Shown here: one piece after another, positions 13,391 through 25,664 of the stretch | How the letters are laid out: the number at the start of each line of letters is the position of its first letter | Position numbering within the stretch: position 1 is the stretch's first letter | Source: Alisma plantago-aquatica | Lineage: Eukaryota; Streptophyta; Magnoliopsida; Alismatales; Alismataceae | Direction of reading: 5' to 3' | Assembly (NCBI GenBank): GCA_963693085.1 | Contig: OY856410.1 | Span: 885,716,335 to 885,780,334, forward strand | DNA length: 64,000 nt | Notes under the pieces: generated by a model | Seen by the model: only the letters and a program-made list of their open reading frames with translations | What the model was told of the DNA's origin: nothing | Databases searched by the model: none | Program-made: the position numbers and the translations under genes

Positions 13391-13937
13391 ATGTTCTCCC
13401 CTTATAGTGGAACTAACAAAAAATAGAGCTCTTTTTTATTTATTATTTTGATTTCTAATATATATATATATATAATGTATATAAATAAAATATATACATA
13501 TAATATATATATATATTATTTATATAAATATAATATATATATTACTTCAAATTATTAGTATTATTTTTAGTATTGTTTTTTTTTCTTTTTAATTGATTGG
13601 CTTCTTATTTATTTTATTATTTTTAAGCTTCTACCAATCAATAAGTATCTTATTGGGTAAGAATGTGGGTCTTACATAAATTATAAACTATTTGCATTTG
13701 TTGTAGTTTTTGCTAAGGATTTCCTTTAATTGTACTAAGTACTAAAAATGGGAAGGAAGAAAGCAAGCGGATCCGCTAATTCCTCCTCAAATCAATCCTT
13801 TCTGAAGGTATTGTTTCAACGAATAAGTAATTGTAGAATTGAATGAAGTGTTGATATAATTCGAAGAATCAAATGAAGTCATTTTATTTCATCAAGTACG
13901 TAACATACATTTTTTAGTATTAAACAAATTTCTAATA
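13391..13937. other. atpF-atpH plastid spacer
   Basis: AT-rich spacer with TATA-rich stretches at 13455-13545. No gene is seen. Confidence 0.6.
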
Positions 13938-15174
<1,237 letters not shown>

Positions 15175-15918
15175 TCAATGATGACCCTCCATGGATTCAC
15201 CTATATAAGTTGTGGCTAAGGTTGCAAAAATAAGAACTTGGATACCATTTGTAAATAATCCAAGAAATATGACAGGTATAGGAACTACCAAAGGTACTAA
15301 AGAAACAAGAACAACAACTACTAATTCGTCAGCTAATATATTCCCAAAAAGTCGAAAACTAAGTGATAAAGGTTTTGTAAAATCTTCTAAAATATTAATT
15401 GGTAAAAGTATTGGAGTGGGTTGAATGTATTTTCCGAAATAACTCAACCCTTTTTAGTAAGACCCGCATAGAAATATTCTACTAATGTGAGTAAAGCTAA
15501 AGCAATAGTGGTATTTTATATCATTCGTTGGTGTAGCTAACTCCCCGTGAGGTAACTATGTGATTTTCCAAGGTAAAAGAGCGTCTGACCAGTTAGAAAC
15601 AAAAATAAATAAGAACATAGTTTCAATAAAGGGAACCCAAGAACCATATTCTTCCCCGATCTGAGTTTTGCTCAAGTCTCGAATAAATTCAAGGACATAT
15701 TCGAATAAATTTTGGCCATCTGTTGGAATGGTTTGTAGATTATGAACAGCTATGGTGATCGAACCCAATAAGATAGCAATTACGACCCATGAAGTGATAA
15801 GTACTTGAGCATGCACTTGTAAACCCCCTATTTGCCAATATAAATGTTAACCTACTTCTACACCTGATATGTCGTATAATCCTTTGAGTGTGTTAATGGA
15901 ACATGATATAGCATTCAT
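15175..15918 (-). pseudogene. atpI: atpI (CF0 subunit a) copy with stops and compensating frameshifts
   Basis: The block from ATG (15916-15918) to TGA-side end 15175 is 744 bases, exactly the length of a 247-codon atpI gene. The start reads [20 protein letters not shown]. Lesions: Gln to TAA after GVEVG, Gln to TAG after PWKIT, an inserted A in the segment equivalent to NDINTT, and a deleted base near KKGL, which restores frame. The C-terminal half (15447-15175) is open and reads [20 protein letters not shown] and [20 protein letters not shown], the proton-channel helices. It lies between rps2 and atpH as in plastids. Confidence 0.95.
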
Positions 15919-16166
15919 ATTGTCCTCTGACAGAAATCGAACTTAAAAAATGGAATTATTTTGATTCAATCTTCTCATATTATTTCTTAACTCATCTATT
16001 TTAATACTACATGGATCATATAGTTAGGATATCGAAAAATGACATAATATACCCATCACTTTTTATTGCTTTATTGGAATCTAGGAATAATAATCGATCC
16101 AATAAATCTATGACGTTCACAAAATAATTGACTTATCCTTATTATGATTAATCATAATAATGATTA

Positions 16167-16883
16167 TTAATCATAATGAACGGTTTTTATATAGCTATAG
16201 TGCCCTTCACAAATTGTGGATACTAATTTCTTACGAATAAAGCAGATTGAAGCTATAGCATCATCATTGGCTGGAATCAAAATATCTGCAAGATCCGGAT
16301 AACAATTTGTATCGATTAAACAAATCGTTGGAATCCCCAAAATAAAACAATCCTGAAGAGCTTTATATTCTTCTTCCTGATCGATGATGATTACAATATC
16401 AGGTAACTTCATCATATATTTGATCCTACCAAGATATGTTTGCAAGGTGGATAATTGTCTCTTCACGATTGCTGCATCCCTTTTTGGTAGACGATTGAGT
16501 TCCCCATCCTTTGTTCCGCTCTTAAATCCCTAAACTTCTAAAGTCTCATTTCTGTAGTGGACCAATTCGTTAACATACCACCAAGCCATTTTTTATTAAC
16601 ATAATGACACTGAGCCCTTCTTGCAGTTGCTGCTACTAAGTCAGCTGCTTTTTTTTTGTGCCAACAATTAAAAAATGTTTTCCTCCACTTCTGGCATCAA
16701 AAACTAAATCACAAGCTTCTGATAAAAATGAGCAGTTCTAGTAAGATTTGTAATATAAATACCTTTATGCTTTGTAGAAATATAAGATGTCATTCTAGGA
16801 TTCCATTTCCTAGTACCACGGCCAAAATGAACTCATGCTTCCATCATCTGTTCCAAATTGATGTTCCAATATCTTCTTGTCAT
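16167..16883 (-). pseudogene. rps2: rps2 (plastid 30S protein S2) copy, frameshifted
   Basis: The minus-strand start at 16881-16883 gives MTRRYWNINLEQMMEA, then a stop and [14 protein letters not shown], the S2 N-terminus. The middle (about 16500-16780) is recognisable in shifting frames, for example [16 protein letters not shown] and LPKRDAA. The C-terminal third (16466-16167) is open: [40 protein letters not shown] and [11 protein letters not shown]. Its tail runs past the usual SYIRNP end to a TAA at 16167-16169. It sits between atpI and rpoC2 as in plastids. Confidence 0.94.
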
Positions 16884-16995
16884 TTTTCCTCACACTTTCT
16901 TCTTATTTTTTCTTAAGTCTTAACAAAAACCAAAGAGATCCAGTAGTTTGAATATATAAATGTTTTGATGGAACCTTCTCACAAGGATTGACCGT
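16884..16995. other. rps2-rpoC2 spacer, left half, ending in target duplication
   Basis: Plastid-derived spacer that ends with ACCGT at 16991-16995. The same five bases follow the insertion at 18659-18663. The spacer resumes after that. Confidence 0.5.
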
Positions 16996-18658
16996 TGGTG
17001 CGATTCCGCTAGAGGTGTTACACACTAGCCGATTTGACTCGACTAGATGCGCCCCACAAGGTCAGAACACACGTGATGGGTTTTTTCTTTTGAAATTTAT
17101 AAACCTAATAAAGTCTAGGTTTCTATATTAGGCATTACTAGGGCAATTAGGGGCTGAGGGTAGTAATGGGGAGGTGAAATTAGGGCTTTGGACCCCAATT
17201 CCCCCACATTCTAGCCTTGAGAAGGCTCCATGCTAATTGCACTAGAATTACCTAATCTAGATACTTAGATCTCTCACTTAGGTTTAGGAAGATTAATTAG
17301 GATGTAGGAAGATGGGAGGCAACCTAGGGATCCAAGAATTGGACCTAGGGGCAAATCCCAAAATTCACACATATAAGCAATTTGCCTAAATTCCTAGGTG
17401 ATTCCACACACAAACCAACAAGCAATCCATGGAGAATGATATGCAAATAGAATATAATCATTAACCAATGGAATTACGACGTTTACATGTCATTTTCCCC
17501 CAACATGGTATCAAAGTAACATAATTTTCCCCCAAACAGCCCACCCATAGGGACCTAGCTACTCATAGAAATGGAAAATACAAAAAGAGAGAAGAAAGAG
17601 ATAGAGGTGGCCATGGAGCTTGAAGTAGTGGCTGAAATCCTCCTCTCCAGCAGTTGTAGGTCATCCTCCTCCCTCCTCCAGGGTGCAAGGGTGAAGAATG
17701 AAGGGGATTATGGGTAGGAACTAGTTTAAACTCGTGATTTGGTGGTGGAAATGGTGAAATGGAGTGGATTTGAGGTGGATATGGAGTGGAATGTAGTGGA
17801 TGGCGATTTGGGGAGCTAGGAGGTGGTGGAAGGTATCTAGCCTCGTGCCCCATCCGCCACCTAGGTATATATAGGTATCTAGGGGTCTAGGGTTAAGTTA
17901 GGGGTAAAATGGGGAAAGTAGTGGAAAAGTTAGGTTTTGAGGTGGTAGCACGGTCGTGCTGGGCAGCACGGCCATGGTGGGTAGAAGTGAGCATGGTCGT
18001 GGTGGAGGAGAACGACCGTGTTGGTTAAGTGTTAAATCAACAGGTTGATGGGTGAAAATGAAGGTTGGCAACACGGTCGTGTTGGGGACTAGGTAGAACG
18101 GCCGTGTCGGGTAGCATGGCCGTGGTAGAGGGGTTGTGATGAGGCCATTCTGAGCAGCACGCATGTTCCATCTTCATGTAGCACAGCTGTGCTGGGCAGC
18201 ACATCCGTGGTGGGGTCTTCATGGCACGACCGTTTTGTGTTGCACGGCCGTGCTGCTCTCTACTTCTGTTGGAGGTTGTTCTATTGATTTGTAAGTGAAC
18301 TAGCACGGCCGTTTTGTGGTACCACGGTCGTGTTGGGTCCTGGATCAGCACTTTGACTCAGTTCTTTGGCTTTTCTTGGACATATTTGCTTCAGTTGATC
18401 TTTGGCCACTAGAGGTAGCTCGAGGGGGCCTCAGACTTCACTTTGGGTCTCTCTAGAGGAAGAGGAACCCTAGGATCACTCCTTCTCTCTCTCTTCCATC
18501 AAGTGTGGTCCAAATGCCTGAAAAACATGCAAATAATGTCCATAAGTGCATTTTATACAAATAAGCATATTGGGAGGAATGACCTGCAATCTAACAAGTA
18601 AAGATGTGATTTAAGAGCAAAAAGACACAATATGAAGCCCTAAAGTAGGGTTGTATCA
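16996..18658 (-). mobile_element. solo LTR of a gypsy-type element in the NUPT
   Basis: A 1663-base insertion separates rps2 from rpoC2. It is flanked by the direct repeat ACCGT (16991-16995 and 18659-18663). Its ends are TGGTGCGATT and TTGTATCA, so it has the TG...CA boundaries of an LTR. Read on the minus strand it begins TGATACAACCC. No gag or pol reading frame is present and the size suits one LTR, so I call it a solo LTR left by recombination. From about 17940 to 18345 it carries many copies of a CG-rich near-palindrome (CACGGCCGTG and variants). The LTR at 56.1-57.7 kb has the same style of internal motif. Confidence 0.65.
17940..18345. repeat. clustered CACGGCCGTG-like motifs inside the solo LTR
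   Basis: Irregularly spaced copies of a self-complementary motif (GCACGGCCGTGCT, CACGGTCGTG, ACGGCCGTG, CACGGCCATGG and others), at least ten in 400 bases. Many differ by C to T or G to A at CG sites, which is consistent with methylation-driven decay. The local GC content is far above that of the surrounding plastid spacer. Confidence 0.75.
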
Positions 18659-18829
18659 ACCGTTGAGTTGATATACAATCCAAACCATTAATTCTTCTTT
18701 TTAATTTGTTATAATCTTTATTTCCAAATAAAACAAAATCAGACCAAAAAAGGAGAATTTATTTAATTTTGATTATTTGTTCAATTATTTGATTTGAATT
18801 GAAATTCAAAGATGAAATATCCTCTTAGG
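18659..18829. other. rps2-rpoC2 spacer, right half
   Basis: AT-rich plastid-derived spacer between the target duplication and the rpoC2 stop. No gene. Confidence 0.5.
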
Positions 18830-19630
18830 TCAGGAATCATTAAATTGCATAAATAATTGTTCTAATGTATCATGGAAATGATTTTGGACAGAAGAACAAA
18901 CTAATTCTCTATGATGGAACAAAATATCTCTCATCTTTCCCTTGAATAGATTATTCTTTTTTATTTCCAAATGAATGTTCTTTTGTTTCTTTGAGCGATG
19001 CACTAATTTTTTGAATGGGGTACCAACAGGTATAATCCCCCCCTGAACAACATTCTCTTTGAGACCTTTCAACTAATCAATATGACCCTGTAAACCAGCT
19101 TTTTCTAAAACTCGAGCAGTTTCTTAAAAACTAGCTTCAGATATGAAACTTTGAGTGTTTAGAGATACCCTAGTTATTCCTAATAACATTACCCGATAAC
19201 ATATTGTTTCATCCAAAGTGTACCCGGCTCGTTCTACTCACAACAACCCGATTAGTTCTCCAGGTAAAAAAAAATAGACATTCCATCTTCTAAAACTAAG
19301 ACTTTTAATGTTACTTGACGTATAATAATCTCTATTTGTCTATTATGGATGTATACCCCTTGGGATCGATAAACTTCTTGGATCTTATTAACCAAGGAGA
19401 TACAACTTTTTTAGCTCAGAACCAATCAAGAATCCCCAAGGGATTCCAAGAATTCATGGTATACACTCATTCCAACCTTTAACCCTCTTTTCGAGGTTCA
19501 TAGATATTGAATCAATTGAATGCACTTCTAAGACTTGTTCCACTTTTGGATGACCTTGCATTATGTCACCGGATCTTGATTTTTCATATATAAATGTAAC
19601 TAATGCATCTCCTTCATAAAGTATTCCCCC
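18830..19630 (-). pseudogene. rpoC2: 3' end of rpoC2 (plastid RNA polymerase beta''), truncated
   Basis: About 800 bases of the C-terminal part of RpoC2. The innermost segment (19625-19454) reads [20 protein letters not shown] and [20 protein letters not shown]. The middle is in several frames with stops. The last part (19072-18830) reads [20 protein letters not shown] and [11 protein letters not shown] up to FNDS and a native stop. The Trp before LKGL is a TAG. Similarity is lost upstream of HGGILYEGD at about 19630, where non-plastid sequence begins. More than 1000 codons of the gene are therefore missing. This is the right edge of the plastid insertion. Confidence 0.93.
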
Positions 19631-20325
19631 ATGCCTTTCCTTTTGTGTCTGTCTTCCTTTCCTCTGCCTTACCACTCAGGGGAAGACATGCTTAGCTAAT
19701 TTTAATCTTAGGACATCGCGGGAAGAGTAGGAAGCCCATACCTCACCCACTCTCACAAGAAATTGATCCACATGACTGGAAAGAGTAGTACAAATCATCA
19801 ATCTGATGGTACATCAAAGAGGATGGCATTCACAATAATCAATTTTCTTGTCTTTCTCAAATGATAAGGAGAAAAACAGATTGGGTCAAAAGAAAATGCC
19901 ATTTTGGAGTTTTATCAACAATTTGCTTGCGTAGGTGGAGACCCAACTTTCATAGTATTGTGCTCTCCAAATAGCAACTCTTCTCAAAATAGCAAAAGGT
20001 AGTGAGTTGGAATCCCTTGAGTATATTCTGCTCCGAATACACTCTTGTGGCGAAGGCCGAACACCCGGGAGGGTGGTAAATCAAGGCTTGAAATAGCTGA
20101 AGCTAACTTGAGTAAAGCAGAAGGTAAGAGACAAAGAATTGAGGCAAATCTAAATCTGAGGCAAGCTAAGATGCAAGTAGAGGTTGTCAATGCTATTTCC
20201 TACTAGTCAATCTACCAAAAAGTTCTTTTGATTTCTATACTCTACCTGATTTCCCCTATAATTGCCAAATTTCAAACTTTTCGACTCAACCGAACGTATT
20301 TTGAATACCAAATTTGTGACTATGC

Positions 20326-20327
<2 letters not shown>
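19631..20327. other. nuclear DNA right of the NUPT
   Basis: No plastid similarity is seen. The only suggestive content is a short open frame at 20021-20206, listed separately. Confidence 0.5.
20021..20206 (+). pseudogene. possible exon remnant encoding a coiled coil
   Basis: An open frame without an ATG gives [20 protein letters not shown] and [20 protein letters not shown] and ends at TAG (20204-20206). The heptad-like spacing of Leu, Ile and Ala with many charged residues suggests a coiled-coil segment, perhaps the last exon of a gene or a captured exon. The preceding codon in frame (20018-20020) is a stop. I do not recognise the family. It could equally be chance. Confidence 0.25.

Positions 20328-20385
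<58 letters not shown>
20328..20385. repeat. (TA)n microsatellite
   Basis: About 29 uninterrupted TA units. Open frames across it (IYIYIY) are artefacts. Confidence 0.98.
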
Positions 20386-20386
<1 letters not shown>

Positions 20387-20389
<3 letters not shown>

Positions 20390-23300
20390 GGAGACCATTT
20401 GACACCCCAGGAACCCGTCTCAACACTTGAGATGGTTGTTTGGCAATGCAGTTAGCTATTGGTGCGTGAATTGAATACCTAAATACTTTAGTAATCAAAG
20501 ATATTATTATGGACATTGGGACAATAATAATGAATTAAGACTAGCATGTGTGTTGAGTGTTGACTATGTCTCATTAGTCATGATATTAGACATCAATTCA
20601 AACACATTGATACTTATTATGAAGAAGTGTACCAAACTGACCCAACTTTAGTATGATTCATAAATGTCAGAAATGCTAGTCATAATCATATCTCAATGTG
20701 ACAATGGTGATTGTGGTCCCTTAGACATGAAGTCACTATAATGATCACATGTTTCCTAGTCTACTTTAATACTATCCAACATGACCTTGAATAAGGATTA
20801 CCATACAAGTAGTGTTTTGGTACACTGTGACGCGTGTGGAGTAGTATGAGTGACATAGTTGGAATGTTCCCCTACCATTGGTATCTTGACCACTTGATGA
20901 TTTCAACTAGGAAATGCATGGACATGCTCATACGTGTTAATATATAATATTGAGATCATGTGTATTTCAAACAATCTACTCTCAATAAAGAAACATATAT
21001 TGAACATTAGGAGGAGGATGTTTCCATGCCTCATATTCAATATGGATATCACTGACATCGGGACTATACGATCACTATGGTACTAGGTTGAAGTTTTTCT
21101 CCAACTTTTTTAATTACTTGGGTAGTAATGAAGTTTACTATATACCAATTGTTGCTTGTTTAGTTGTAATATGATCTTAGACAACTTTACCAATGTAATG
21201 TGAATCCAAGAAGGTCACACACATAGGATGCATAGGGAGGATGGGTATAATCATGAAACAAGATTAGCTACATTCTAAAATGTTTAGGTAATTCATTAGA
21301 GCAATGATAGAGCATTTGGAAGCCCATTTGCTAGATTGAAAAGTCTAATCTATGTACTAGATGGACCTATCAAAAAATTGGTAAGGCAATTGTCTGATTG
21401 AGCCAATATTAGCCCAAATAGTCAGTAAATACTCAAGTCAATCCAATACATAGTCTAGTCGATTTATTGGAAAAAGATCAGACGGGTGCATCAACTTGAA
21501 GGTCCAATCAATTTTTTGGACAAGGTCAATACAATCCATTGATCGAAAGTCCAGTCGGTCAACTAGACTAGATAACTCCAGTTAATCAACTAGACTAGAT
21601 CAATAAATTGGCGGATCAATTCAAAACAATATAAACATAACCAATCAATCGACTGGACTAGCCAAAAGTGATTAGTTGTTTGCAACTCCACTTAAATGTA
21701 GTCATCATTTTTGTTGTTTGTGTAAGAGATGGGTACCCAATAGGGGGCACTCACTTACTAGAGGGAAAATTAGAATACATCCAATGGCAAATGTCATAAT
21801 GCATTTTCTTCATGAAGGGTGATAGACTATAACTCAAGTATGTAATGTATCAAATACCAAAACTGTACCAGGAAAAGATAAAAGTCTAACTATTACAATT
21901 CTCATTTAGTCACACATGTAAATAATTTTAAAAATAAAGGAAACAAACTATAACTAAGAGGCTATAGAGGGAAACATTGCTACTTCAATCTATCTCCAAG
22001 CAAAAATGCTACTCCTATCCAGGTTGCAACTTGGAATCACCTATGACAAGATCTTAGACACCCATGGGGTCAGAAAAACACCCCACAATAGAGTACATTG
22101 TATAAATCTATCAACAAAAGATGGTACACACTAAAATAGGGATCCGACAACACATAAGAATGAAGTATGTCAAAAGAAAAGTTAACATGTTTCCCAATGA
22201 AGGAGGCAGAACATCCAAATGGGTATCAAAAGGGATCTTCATAGAGTAAGCAACAAAGACTATATACAAAAAGCTACAATTACCAAATATTGCATTTAAC
22301 TCTCAAATAGAGAACAACAATAAACAATAAAAACAATGCATGTATATTATCAAAGTAACAAAAGGTATGATAAAATACAAGGTATATGACATCACCACCA
22401 CATCCACATATTACTAGTTCAAAACATTTATCTTGAGGGGAGTAATGGCATTACAACACTATTACACAAGGACATGAGTCGCGATCTAATCCCTCTGTCA
22501 ATAGTAAATGAAATAGGGATACACCATCTTATGTGCAAATGTTCACACTATACTAGTTATACAAATCAACCATGCATTTTAATATAGAGGAAAGATTAGT
22601 TTGTTAGGTTACAATATAGTATCCAAATGAGAAATACATCATAAGGATGTATAAATATGATCAATTATGCAACATTGGCCAACGTGTGGCATATAGGATT
22701 TCTATTGAACATGGATCAATAAATTCATCATGATGCAAATTGAATGAAACAACAATAAGATACAAGAATAGGTTTCATTTGCAATCAGAACAGTACATAA
22801 GAATAATTTCAATAGTTTGGACTCAATTGGCTCATATGGATATATACATGTGACATTCAATATTATATATCACAATCAAGTCAAGAGAGAGAATATAGAA
22901 GTATTATCCAAAATGACTCATAAAGAGAAGCAATACACCTCAATGACGTGTGATAATAGTCAAAGTCAAACCCTATGTCCACAAAGGTATCATTAACCTA
23001 ATAATACATTCAAATATAGATATCATTAATTGAGGTGTGTACTTCAAACTCTAAATTATCAACTCTTATTTTGATTAGATATATGTTTTGATTTGGATAT
23101 AGTTATTCCAATGAGTATTTATGTGTATTTTTTATGATTAATAAAGAATTAGTTTTGAATTACATAATTTAATTGGATATATTGATCGAGCCAAAATACC
23201 AATTCATATGCATCTTGTATAAAAAAATAATGTGTGGCATGGCATACTTGTAAACTCATTCACTTAAGTCAACCTGTGACAAGATATCCCATTAGGGAGA

Positions 23301-24900
23301 AAAGGATGGATATACCCATGTATTGCATGACAAGAATGAATTCAGGCAAGGTCTAGAATCATAAAAAGCCATAAAGTCATTTTCTTCATTTTCTCTAATA
23401 CATCCGGACAACTTTCAACCTAGACCGATGATGAGAACCCAGCACATAGATTGGCCAAGAATACGATAGAGAAGACAATCCCACTAAACTTGGCATTGTT
23501 TGACAAACTTGGGGACCAAAAAAATGTACACAAAATGGTTCCAGGTGCCTTGGACGTCTCCTACCATGGTTAAATGGAGGGGAAGTTCTTAAGGAACAAT
23601 ATAGGAACGAAAAGACAAAAACCATACCAAGAATGTTTCAAATAGAACACATGGAGGAGAAATGGAGGAAGGGGGTGAGAACCCCCAAAAAAAATGTGAC
23701 AATGATTCAATATGGGAAGTAGAAATATAAAAGGAGGGAAACACGAGAGGAATACATGTGATGCGAGTTGGGGTGTGGATGGCTTCACTTCACCTTGTGG
23801 CTTTTCCCAGCACTGGAGTACTCTACTAGAGGTCCAAGACCTACCGTGGGACATTGGATGGCTGCCACAGGTTGATTAGCCAGAGATGAGTAGGTGCAGA
23901 GAGCTTTTTGACAACTAAGGGCATAACAAGGTTATTGATAGATGTGGGAAGGATTTCATAGTGGTTTATATATAGGTGCAAAGGTTCTAAGCTATAAGGA
24001 TTCTAATAGAGAAGGAAATATGGGAGAAGGAGAAATCTAACTAGGATGTTGGCAAGATGAAATCCTATTATGTTTGGTGTTGTGTAATATGGGATTGATA
24101 TAGGAACATGGAGGGATATATACCTTGGGTGTATGAAGAGACATGAGGGAGGAGAGCATGAGGATGGAAGACCCCTTTTACTGTTCTAGCATGAGGACTC
24201 ATGGATAAGGTACGAGATAACTAGAATCTCATAGATTGAAACCCTATGGTCACAAAAGAAGGTTTAAATGTATTGCAGCTCCTTTGAGCACATAACATTG
24301 TGACTTAGGTCATCCTTGTCACATATTGAAATCCTACAATCACAAAAGAAGGTGACATATGTTGTAGCTCCCTTGAGAATGTAACATATTACTTTTATCA
24401 CTGATGTTTGACCAAAAAAAGAATTTAAATAATCAAAACCTTGATCCAATTTACATTATCATTGATGCCACTTAGCCATTATCTTATTTTATTATATTTG
24501 GCTGTCAAACACTATATAAACAAAGTGAAACATGGGAGGTTTAGAAAGTAGGACCCAAGGAAGCCAATTTTGGATCCATGATTAACTTTTAAGAGTTTCT
24601 TCTATGAGTTATAAATTAGGGTTTAACTCAATTATCTTAATTCTAATTATTATACATCACATTAATTATAAGTATTTGGAATTTAGAGTTCACGTATCAT
24701 CACCTTACTTCCAACAAAGTTACATTACATTATCTTACACGAATTATGATATTTTACTCATTAAGTTTATTATCTCCATTAATTCAACATTAACCTAGAT
24801 GATGATATTCACTTGCATTAAACATCCAATTATTATTCCATTATATATTGCTCACATTATATTCCATGTTAGTCATTCTTTCACATCCGACTACTCATTA
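20387..24900. other. anonymous AT-rich DNA, no gene recognised
   Basis: About 4.5 kb without a recognisable coding region. Open frames are short and of odd composition. It holds one cluster of repeated short motifs (21380-21680). It is probably decayed repeat sequence, but I cannot assign a family. Confidence 0.4.
21380..21680. repeat. cluster of degenerate ~25-30-bp motifs
   Basis: Repeated words such as TCAACTAGACTAGAT (21559 and 21586), AATCGACTGGACTAG, TCCAGTCGGTCAAC and TAGTCTAGTCGATTTATTGG occur in both orientations. They resemble the motif clusters found inside plant LTRs. Confidence 0.5.
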
Positions 24901-25664
24901 TGCACATTGAATTCATTATGTGTAAGGAGTGGGGCCCGAGAGAGGATCCACTCCTTACTCATTCTGAGGAATATACCCATCTAATCCAAACATAGTAACA
25001 AGTATGGTGGAATAGGTGTATTTTTTCTAAAAAGAATGGTATAAAAGAATCGAAATGCAATAATATATCAACATTACATATTCATCTTCCACTTGGGGTT
25101 TACATGAGAAACAACTTCTTCACTAGATAGAGGGATGTCCAAGCTATCTCAACTTTATTTCCCAAGATTTATCTCCACTTATCCAAGTCATGGTCATCAT
25201 ATCCAATCCTCCATGTTCTTTACCAAAGGGGTTGGAAGCATACCCCACAAGAGAAGAAAAAATAGATGTTGTCAGCACAACAATGCCATTATGTGCATAT
25301 TAATATGGACTGAGCAATATCAAGGTAATAAGGACATCAATAAACTTTATTAAGACTTCCCAAACCAAGAGGGAAAAAGTACATCCAAATAGATATCGGA
25401 AAGAACATTCTAATAAAACAATAATAAAAGGATTTCTTGCTTTGATCAATGTCACAACAAAATATCACAATCACAAACAGTACAAGATAAAACAATTAGA
25501 TTAATATTATTTAAGCAAGGCTTATAACCATAAAATCTCAAGCCTAAGGGGGTGGAAAAGTGCACCCTGGATAGAAAGGCACCTCCAATATATATAATAT
25601 GAGTGGAGAGGTGCACTTGGGGTGGAAATGTGCACCCAATAGTATCAAGGTGGTACAGAGGTAT
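24901..25664. repeat. LTR-like block, left part, interrupted by the LARD
   Basis: The segment from GTGTAAGGAGTGGGGCCCGA onward resembles the starts of two other blocks in this window (37257 and about 49662). Near 25560-25660 it has the same order of words (carrying GTGCACCC, then GGTGGTACA) as those blocks (GGTTGTACATAAGTACCAC at 37928 and GGTTGTACAAAAGTACCAC at 50367). The sequence seems to resume after 46874. It is inferred to be an older member of that repeat family, split by the retrotransposon. Similarity was judged by eye. Confidence 0.4.

Noticed and set aside
17505..17516. TGGTATCAAAGT as a primer binding site on the plus strand
   Set aside because: It resembles an iMet PBS, but there is no matching second LTR; the ACCGT duplication and TG...CA ends at 16996 and 18658 fit a single LTR better.
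17940..18345. A CRISPR-like array of CACGGCCGTG motifs
   Set aside because: Spacing is irregular, the repeats are short and variable, and the setting is an LTR in a plant nucleus.
20207..20516. Frames of 63-76 codons with IYIYIY runs
   Set aside because: They are translations of the TA microsatellite. The same holds for 34050-34238, 48635-48826 and 48991-49242.
25660..25664. GGTAT as the target duplication of the LARD
   Set aside because: The bases after the right end (46875-46879) read CATAC; only two of five agree, so I do not claim a duplication.
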